From: Polyporus tsugae
Lineage: Eukaryota > Basidiomycota > Agaricomycetes > Polyporales > Polyporaceae
Length of the DNA stretch: 64,000 bases
NCBI GenBank assembly: GCA_024305745.1
Contig: JAHRBS010000006.1
Coordinates: forward strand, 2,048,501-2,112,500
Reading direction: 5' to 3'
Part shown: piece by piece, positions 56,569-64,000 of the stretch
Position numbering within the stretch: position 1 is the stretch's first letter
Layout: each line of letters opens with the position of its first letter
Notes under the pieces: model-generated
Seen by the model: only the letters and a program-made list of their open reading frames with translations
Told to the model about the DNA's origin: nothing
Database searches by the model: none
Translations under genes and position numbers: made by a program

Positions 56569-57829
56569 CGCACGCAGTGGGTCACGGATTCGACGGCCGT
56601 GTGTATACCTCGCACTTATCGTCACGTAGTTGCACCGTGCACAGATAGTGGCACCACGACAACGCAACGGAAACAGACGCGCGAGTCGGCATTTGGTGAC
56701 TATCTGGGCCAATCAACGCCCAAGCTCAAGACCGGCGCTCCCGCGCCGTCAAGCCTAAGAAGACTGTAAGTAGAAGACTCTGACTAGGTAGCAACGCTAG
56801 TAGCAGGACGGAAGCAAGAGAATATCAATGTGCGACGCACCCGCGGAGTGCGCCAAGTCGTTCGCGCACGCGGAACGTTCCTGAGAACCCTCCAAGACAC
56901 CACATACACGATATATATAATGCGGACAGTCAGAAGTCACGCGTTGGGAGTGGGCTGCATGCGCAGTGCGTTGCTGCCTCTCGACATCTTGGTTCCGCCT
57001 GGGAAATATAGGACATGGGAGGCTGATCGAGAGCACGAGGCTCCATGAGGCCCGAGGCTCATAGACGGCGCGGCGCGATTCCTTGACTCCTGGGGGTAAT
57101 CCAAATCTCGTGGTTTCATTGGCCGGATTAACTGTCATGTCATGTCTTAAGCCCGTTTCAGAGTGAGAGAGAAAAAGCAACATTCCACAACGGCATATTT
57201 AGGGATATGTGGGAGGACGCAGTGGTATCAGTGCCAGAGTGGCAAGGTGACGACTCATTTGGCGAGGGCGCAGCCTCCAAGCAGAGTGATTAGATAAGAT
57301 TCAATCAACCCACTGGCACATCATGCATGCCGTTATCGTCGTTGGAAGCGGACCGCCGCCGCCGCTGCGCGATGATTGCTATGAGAATTAGTGCTGCGAG
57401 GTTGCTTACTACTGTACCGTCGCCGAGTCAAAGGACGACTCCTCGGAATTGACAAGAGCGGCCACCGACAAGTCGAGATTAATCAGCACCATTCATCCCC
57501 GACTTGCTCGGGAAACATAGGGTGGCTGTGCAATAACATTGCTTCCGGCCCCCGGGGACTCGGCGCGGCGTCGGAAGTGACTGCGGAGTGTGCCAGGGAA
57601 ACTCATCATCCCTCCGGCCATCATCCAACCTAAACGCTGCGTATGCAAACCAGTTATATACGCCAATAGCTGGCATTCCATTAGCCATCGCTCTTAGGTA
57701 TGTACTCCTTGCGAGCTTGGCACAACGGGATGCATACTGAATTTTCCACCGGCGACAGCAGCCAGACCTTCAATCTCTCGCCTACTTATATCCGAGCAAG
57801 CGATCATCGCCGCCTGCAGACTAACCACC
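56569..57829. other. Intergenic stretch between divergent aminopeptidase and P450 genes
   Basis: About 1.26 kb with no supported gene. TATATATAAT near 56,911-56,920 is an A/T-rich tract, and CTTATATCC near 57,786 lies about 40 bases before the P450 ATG. Confidence 0.4.
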
Positions 57830-60238
57830 ATGCTTTCCGTAGGACAGACTGTCCTATACATCCTTCTCGGCGTTGTCGGCATTCTTCTCTGGAAATTTCA
57901 CCCCTTTTACACTCGGCCGTTCACCAGTCAAATCAGGAATCTCCCCGGCCCACGGATGACGAGCATGGTGTGGGGCAACATGAAGGAGATCATCGACGAA
58001 GACAATTCCGTCCCACAGGAACGATGGGTCGCAGAACATGGCCCAACCATCATGTACAGAGGCTTCCTTGGCGTACGTACTTTGTTCTATTCTGGCTTTT
58101 CCCCATCCGCAGTCTCTAAAACGAAGTGCTCGCATCCAGCTCGATCGTTTATGGACGATGGATCCTCGCGCACTGAACCACATAATGACCCACTCAGTCG
58201 ACTATCAGAAGCCTTCTCAAGCTCGCAGGAACCTTGCTAGAATACTCGGCAAAGGTGAGAGCACTTGCTGAATCACTACTGGTTTGAATGAAGGCTGAAA
58301 TTTCTTGTCAGGCGTACTCTTCACAGAAGGTAATCTTCTGCACACATCACGCTTAATAGATACTGACGGTCTCGTTGATTTTCAGGGGAGCAGCACAGGC
58401 AGCAGGTGGGTTCTCTTCCGCGCAGCCCTCTACGTTTCGCTGACGGCCATTTGTCGCCGTGCAGAGGAGGGTTATGGTAAGCCGTCGTGGGTTCTCACGA
58501 TGTCTTCGGTTGCCAATATTAATGCGAGTCCTGTGCCTTCCTGCAGAATCCTGCGTTTGGCCCGTCTCAAATTCGTGAACTCACGGAGATTTTCCTCGAG
58601 AAGTCCCTCGAGGTAGGCCACTTCCAATGGCCAGAACTGCAGTTGCTTATGTGTCTGCAGCTCCGCGATATCTGGGATACTGAGGTGTCCGGCTCAGATG
58701 GCACAGCTCGTCTGAACGTCATTCAGGGGCTCAGCAAGATGACATTGGACGTGATCGGTCTGGCCGGTGAGTCTTTCAGATTTCGGCGAGGTTCATGCAG
58801 TGTTTGATACGCCCTCCAAAGGTTTCAATTATCGTTTCGACGCTCTGAATCCCAAAGGCGAGGAGAACGAACTCGTCACCGCATTCAATCAGATGTTCGA
58901 CCCGCAGGTCCGCATCACGTTCATGATGATCCTCCGGAATTTCTTCCCCATCCTCAACATCTTCGTACGTCGCCCGATTCACCTTTCAAGCCATTTCTCG
59001 TTCTCACTCTCCTGCTTTCCTTCTTCTCCAGCCCAATGATCAAGCACGCCGCTTCGACCGCGCCCAGGACGTCATGCGTCGGATTGGCACACAGCTGCTT
59101 GAGGAGAAGAAGGCCGAGATCGTGCGCCAGGCTGCCGAGGGCAAGGAGAAAGTCAGGAGTCGCGATCTCCTCAGCCTACTCCTCAAATCGAACACGGCGA
59201 CCGACATCCCTGAGAGCCAGAGGCTCTCTGATGAAGACGTAATAGCTCGTACGTGCTCTCCCAGCTCTCAGTCAAACAGCATGGGCTCGTCGCTGACATG
59301 CGATGTGTTGGTATTCTCCAGAGGTCCCCACGTGCGTATCCCAAAGTGCTCGCATCCGGCTTGACCCCTCTCCCACCTGACATCTAACATTTCCGTCCCC
59401 CAACCAGCTTCCTCGTCGCCGGGCACGAGACCACAAGCACCGCGACAACGTGGTGCCTCTTCGCGCTCACGCAGGCACCCGAGGTGCAGCGGAAGCTCCG
59501 CGAGGAGCTCTACACGCTCGACACGGACACGCCGAGCATGGACCAGCTCAATGACCTACCATACCTCGACTGCGTCATCCGTGAGACGCTGCGCGTGCAC
59601 GCGCCCGTGCCCACGACGACCCGCGAAGCGACTCGCGACGACGTCATCCCCGTCGGCGAGCCGTTCGTCGACCGGCACGGCGTCGTGCAGGACAGCATCA
59701 AGTAAGTCCCGTCGTGTCGCCGGATCTCTTCCATAGGCACCAACTGACGACTCCGCCCTCTCCCTCTCCCTCTCCCTGGCGCTTGTGCAGGATCTCGAAG
59801 GGCACGCCGATCTTCATCCCCATCCTGGCCATAAACCGCTCGACGAAGCTCTGGGGGCCCGACGCGGCCGAGTTCAAGCCCGAGCGCTGGGAAAACCTCC
59901 CCGAGGCCGTCTCGAGCATCCCTGGGGTGTGGGGCCACCTCATGACGTTCATCGGCGGCCCGCGCGCGTGCATCGGGTACCGGTTCTCGCTCGTCGAGTA
60001 AGTACTCGTTTTGACATTCTGTGAGGAGGGAAGAGCGCGGGCTGACGAGAGTGGGGCGGGGGGACACAGGATGAAGGCGCTGGTCTATACGCTCGTGCGC
60101 GCGTTCGAGTTCGAGCTCGCGGTGTCCGTGGAGGACATCCAGAAGAAGTCGTCGATCGTGCTGCGCCCTGTCCTGCGCAAGGCGCCGGAGGAGGGCAGCC
60201 AGATGCCGCTGTTGGTCAGGCGTTACAAGCGTGCTTGA
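57830..60238 (+). CDS. Cytochrome P450 monooxygenase, copy 2, intact
   Basis: Heme-thiolate monooxygenase of the microsomal type; substrate unknown. ATG 57830 gives [20 protein letters not shown], an ER membrane anchor. Motifs in order: [14 protein letters not shown] (proline-rich hinge), [38 protein letters not shown] (I helix with the A-G-x-x-T oxygen-binding motif), [14 protein letters not shown] (ExxR), [20 protein letters not shown] and [17 protein letters not shown], with the heme-ligand Cys. It has more than ten introns, and two exons are tiny: 12 nt at 58,465-58,476 (R-R-V-M) and 10 nt at 59,322-59,331, between Q and V-P-T-F. The second is not split off in copy 1. The protein ends LLVRRYKRA. 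Assignment to a numbered CYP family needs a database. Confidence 0.92.
58465..58476 (+). other. 12-nt micro-exon in P450 copy 2
   Basis: AGGAGGGTTATG encodes R-R-V-M, between the acceptor GTGCAG and donor GTAAGC. Together with flanking exons it completes the C-helix sequence HRQQRRVMNPAFG. Confidence 0.75.
59322..59331 (+). other. 10-nt micro-exon in P450 copy 2
   Basis: AGGTCCCCAC lies between CTCCAG and GTGCGT and supplies Q-V-P-T together with the neighbouring bases. In copy 1 the same residues sit in one uninterrupted exon, so one copy gained or lost the 76-nt intron at 59,332-59,407. Confidence 0.7.
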
Positions 60239-60679
60239 AGCGGCGATGGGGGATGTTGAACTGCGGGAACTTTCTGTGGCCGGGAACCTTGGGAATATGG
60301 GTACTTATTGTTTCTTTTATGTGCTGGTGCGCTGTCTGTTGTAGTGAAAGATGGCTATTTATAGTACTTACGATTAGGAGATGATAATCGAAGTTGCGTA
60401 TTGTGGTCGACTACGGAGGCAAAGCAATTGACAGCTACTAGCCGTCCAAGCAGAAGGCTAGAGAACCATGAGGCCGACCTGTTTAAGGACTAGATATAAG
60501 GGGGACACGGTCCGGATCCGTAGTGGGACGCATATTTCATTCAGGGAATGCACGGTACCGTGATGGCTAAAGAACGGACGCGCGAGGATGATCATGGTAC
60601 GAGGTGCAACTTCTGCCTAACCTTATCATTGATGAGAGATTATCAAGAAGGGATGCCGCCGATACTTGGCAAACATTCC
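60239..60679. other. Spacer between convergent P450 and HET genes
   Basis: About 440 bp of 3' flanking sequence with no gene seen. Confidence 0.5.
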
Positions 60680-62974
60680 TCAGGTCCAAACTTCGCTTCC
60701 TGCGTACTCCTCCGGCGGGATTCCATCCAAGATCCAACTTGTGTCCGGCTCGAGCGGTCCGCCATCATAGGAAGCCGAAGGACTCGGACTTCCTGACCGT
60801 GAGGAGGATGTTTGCGCATGTCCAGCTGCTGGCTCGAGTCCTTGGTGTTGCGGTGGGGGTGGTGATGGATTCCCCGCAGTGTCGAGAAACGGATTGAACC
60901 CCGGAGCACAAGGTTCGACGCGGGGCGTCGACGGCCCGGGTGAGGGCGGTAGTAGCCGGAGGGACTCGGACGACCGAACCGACAGCTCCAAGCTCTCAAG
61001 AGTTGTACTGGGCATGGACGAAGGGGAAGCTGGGGCGATGATAGGAGTTGTGGAAGGGGGAAAGACCACATTCGCCGCCCGAAGCATGTCCTCGTAGGCG
61101 AAGCCGGCAAGTTCTACATGCACGACGACGGTCGTTTCGGACATGATCTTGCACGGCGTGAAGGACAGCCGCACTGTCCTGTCCGCACCCCCAAACGACA
61201 TCGCCTGCCCCTCCCACAAGTCGATGTGGTGTCTCGCGCAATCGTGCATCCCGGGGTCGGGGTGGTCGAACCCGTACGTGCCCGCGGGGCTCCCGATCAT
61301 CGCTCGTGCCCAACGTGCCCCACGCTCGGGCTGCTGGGAACCTGGTCGGCGGCAGAGCCCTAGATCGAGGTAGATAAGTTCCCTGCGGTAGGGGTTGTCG
61401 AAGACGATTCGGGTGACCGTTCTCGGAGAGCTTGCGGTCGTCACGGTAGTCTGGGTGGGGGTGAAATTGAGCGCAACGAACTTTGATATCAGCGCGTGGG
61501 GGAGCCGGAAGGGAGGATCAGCGCCGCAGTTGAGCGTAAAGCGGCTGACGGACGCCTCTGGCGAGGCCCAGTCTGGCGGAGCGGGCACGATGTAGATGGT
61601 GTGCCACTGAGCCCGGACGACCTCGCCGTCGAAACGGAGATTGTACAAATCCGTACCGAGCAAGGCGAGGCGCAAGACGCCGATGTTAGTCCATGTGTCG
61701 TCTCGGTATCGCGCTCCGACGTGATAGCGGCGCCTAGTAGGGTCGCGCGCGGACGAGTCCGCTGTGAGGATGAGCCCGAGGTGTTCGTTGCCGTGTACGA
61801 GGCGACAGAGGAGGATTGCGACGGTGACCCCTTGCACCTCGAAGATAGGCAGCCGGATTTGCACGCCGTAACTTGTGACGGCGATGCGCGGCAGCTCAAC
61901 GCGGTCGAACGGTCCTGGATTTTTCTCTTTTGACTGTGCTTTCACGTTTGCAATGTCCTACCACGTAAGTGTATATAGATTCAGCTGTTCTACATTACGC
62001 TTAGAGGATGGAGAGACAAAACCCACAGTGTAGGGAGGATATGGTTGCTGAGCCGCACCTCCTTGGTCAGGTGTGTAATGGGACGCGTAGACGAAATGTT
62101 GAGGAGAAGGCGCGAGCAGGTATTTGGTAGGGTCGACATCTGGAACTGTGGTACCGGGCAAGAAAGTGATCCTCTGGGAGCTCAGCTTGCCGCATCCCGG
62201 TAAGGCCGTGGTGAACCAGGCGAAGAGGCTGATGTCGGACGAATGCCTCATGATCTCGTACTGGAGCCGCAAGAATGCACGCCTCCCTTCGCCGTAGATG
62301 GTGGGCATGCTGACGCCAAAGAGACCCATGAGGCAGTACGCTTCGTCCTCAACTCGGGTCGTGTTGCGTCGAGATGCCCAACACATGCGTACTGAAACGC
62401 TGCAGCTGGATAACCTGACTTCCCGAGTGAGCACCTTCTGGTCAATACCTGTAACGTCCTGTAGGAGACCAGCAAGGTTCGCTTTTGTCCCCAGAACCTG
62501 CCAATCTCCGGAGACGAAGACGACGATGGCGGGAGCGATCAGCTCTTGCAGCGTCCATCCACGAGTATGCCACCGGCTTTTCTGGAACGCCGACGTCCTG
62601 GCGGCGAACTGACTGCTGCTGGGAACGTCCACGAGGTAGGCGTAGCAGACCTCCGCCTGAGCGTACCACCGGAACATGGAGTTAATGGCCTCGGAGAGCT
62701 CCGTGCTGCTCGTCTTGTCGATGCAACAAGAGTCGATCCATACCCAGCGGAATCCGTGGCTCTCGGCGAGGACGCAGGACTGGTGGATTTTGGAGCAAAC
62801 GAAGTCGCGCGGATTCGTGCCGTCGGCGCTGCAACGCGCGCCAATAGCCAAGAGCTCCTGATGGGTCTGCTCCTGGCCCTCCCAGGTATGAGAGAGGATT
62901 GCATAGCCGTCTGTGATAGCGTCAGAACTGGAGAAGTAATGCAGTTCGGCGCGGTCTGTGCTTAGCAGCCACAT
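60680..62974 (-). CDS. HET-domain (heterokaryon incompatibility) protein
   Basis: HET domains trigger regulated cell death in fungal non-self recognition. The ATG at 62974 gives MWLLSTDRAELHYF, with one more in-frame codon choice upstream being GTG only. HET blocks in order: DGYAILSHTWEGQEQ (about residue 25), RWVWIDSCCIDKTSSTELSE (about 80), AINSMFRWYAQAEVCYAYLV, SRWHTRGWTLQELIAP, and VEDEAYCLMGLFGVSMPTIY with GEGRRAFLRLQYEIM. An intron at about 61,933-62,016 leads into a second exon of about 420 residues, which starts KEKNPGPFDRVELPRIAVTS and is beta-rich. The C-terminal 90 residues are Pro/Ser-rich. The stop is at 60680. In basidiomycetes most HET proteins lack the NACHT-WD40 part of HET-E, as here, and most have no proven incompatibility role. 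Confidence 0.9.
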
Positions 62975-64000
62975 TGTCACCGGGGTACTGCGGATCCAAT
63001 GCCATGTCAGCTACATCGGCCTGAGACATGAAGTCAACGTTACGTACAACGTGATTGGCCAGGAGAAGGTGTTGGGTCTTAGTGCAGTGATCCTGGCCGG
63101 GAAAAGGATTGGAATGCTGAAAGCGAGGTGAGAGTCACTTCATCGACCCCTTGGGCGGCCTGCCATAGAGTTTGATTTACCCCGCCAGACATGGAGCTCA
63201 AGCAATCACCGGTACCGGCACCCACCATACCACCCTAGTAGGTTTAGAGTGAACGACAATGGACACCTTGGTCTTGGCCCAAGTAAAGTTGAAACCGACT
63301 TGGAGGCTGTGGCGCAGCGGCAGACTCCGGGAGTGGCACTGGGAGTCTGCCGACCTCTGCCGACACTCGGGCCGGTCTTTGCCAGACGAAAAAACAACTG
63401 CAACTTGAACTTTTGAATTTTGAACTCCGTCAGAGTCCTTCCTCTTTCCCCCTACTCCAATTACCCTGGTGATAGCCTGGTATGCGAAATCAACGAGGTA
63501 CTACCAGCCAGCCAACCCTGTCAAAATCCCAATGTATCGTATGAAATCATAAGTATGTTCACGACCGCAAGTAGATGTACTTACTTTGATTCATTGCCAT
63601 TCCGTCAGATCACAAATTTTGTGCACCCGCAAGTCCTTATATGTATCCCTACCCAGCCAAGACATAAACATGAGACACACGTAAGTCCAACTATTCGGAT
63701 TGAACGTGGTCATCATTAATGATTAGGACGAGCTACGTATCCAGGCTGCCAGGACCAGGCACATATTCACTGTGTCCAAGAAGAATCTCGGTCGTTTTTA
63801 TCCGGATGAAAGTGGACCCGTGGACGCATTTATCGTCGACCGCGCGGACGGCAGTGTCCGACTGTGTCCGATAGAACATACAAGGCCCGCACATTCACCA
63901 TGCGCAGCCATGCGCCCGTCCTCGTTTTGATCGTTTCCCCTACACCCACAGATCTTTCGCGACTTCTTACCGGGGCTATACAGAACCACCCACACCACAT
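62975..64000. other. Right-edge stretch without a recognised gene
   Basis: About 1 kb, including the HET gene's 5' flank and an 11-bp stem-loop at 63,318-63,352. Short frames on both strands show no conserved motif. A gene entering from the right cannot be excluded. Confidence 0.4.
63318..63352. repeat. Perfect 11-bp inverted repeat with 13-nt loop
   Basis: CGGCAGACTCC (63,318-63,328) and GGAGTCTGCCG (63,342-63,352) are exact reverse complements. The bases just before (TGGCGCAGCGG) resemble a tRNA A box, but no B box follows. Confidence 0.8.

Noticed and set aside
60640..61110. Pro/Ser/Arg-rich ORF overlapping the HET gene's second exon in another frame
   Set aside because: Composition is that of a frame-shifted low-complexity tail. 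The HET frame continues unbroken through the same bases.

Overview
This window is nuclear DNA of a filamentous basidiomycete (Agaricomycetes, most likely a polypore-type wood-decay fungus). The genes are broken by many short GT..AG introns, mostly 45-80 nt. The protein families also fit: a priA-type cysteine-rich secreted protein, a DUF6533-type membrane protein, a HET-domain protein starting MWLLSTDRAELHYF, basidiomycete-style P450s and a fungal mini beta-carbonic anhydrase. No rRNA, tRNA, CRISPR or bacterial-style operons are visible. All assignments come from reading the translated sequence; no database search was run.

Layout. 1-2,064 (-): EMB8/YheT-type alpha/beta hydrolase, running off the left edge. 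2,065-6,413: gene-poor, with unrecognised coding-like fragments on the minus strand. 6,414-20,708: the most striking region, a tandem segmental duplication. Copy A holds an intact FAD synthetase gene (+), an F-box/WD40 locus (-) and a gutted 3' fragment of a biotin-protein ligase (-). Copy B holds a decayed FAD synthetase (+), an F-box/WD40 gene (-) and an intact biotin-protein ligase (-). Each essential cofactor gene survives in only one copy, and the F-box/WD40 gene survives in both. In copy B its two halves join in frame through a 45-nt intron; in copy A that join is broken.

21,492-30,309: a small promethin/LDO-like membrane protein (-), a broken protein kinase (+), a large SMP-C2 membrane-contact-site protein (-) and a beta-carbonic anhydrase (+). 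30,964-38,165: a priA-like secreted protein (-), a DUF6533-type membrane protein (-) and an unrecognised plus-strand gene. 38,166-50,685: a housekeeping block with UDP-glucose 6-dehydrogenase, serine palmitoyltransferase subunit 2, a UBA-UIM-UCH protein that lacks the catalytic cysteine, and tRNA-dihydrouridine(47) synthase.

50,686-64,000: an accessory block. Two paralogous P450s flank a secreted M28 aminopeptidase. The first P450 carries three independent lesions and the second looks intact. A HET-domain gene follows, then about 1 kb with no recognised gene.

No wholly new defence or biosynthetic system is evident. The most unusual items are the duplication with reciprocal gene loss, the F-box/WD40 split-or-fused gene pair, the putative pseudo-deubiquitinase, the 10- and 12-nt micro-exons in the P450s, and a MITE-like inverted repeat in a 902-nt intron of the UDP-glucose dehydrogenase gene.
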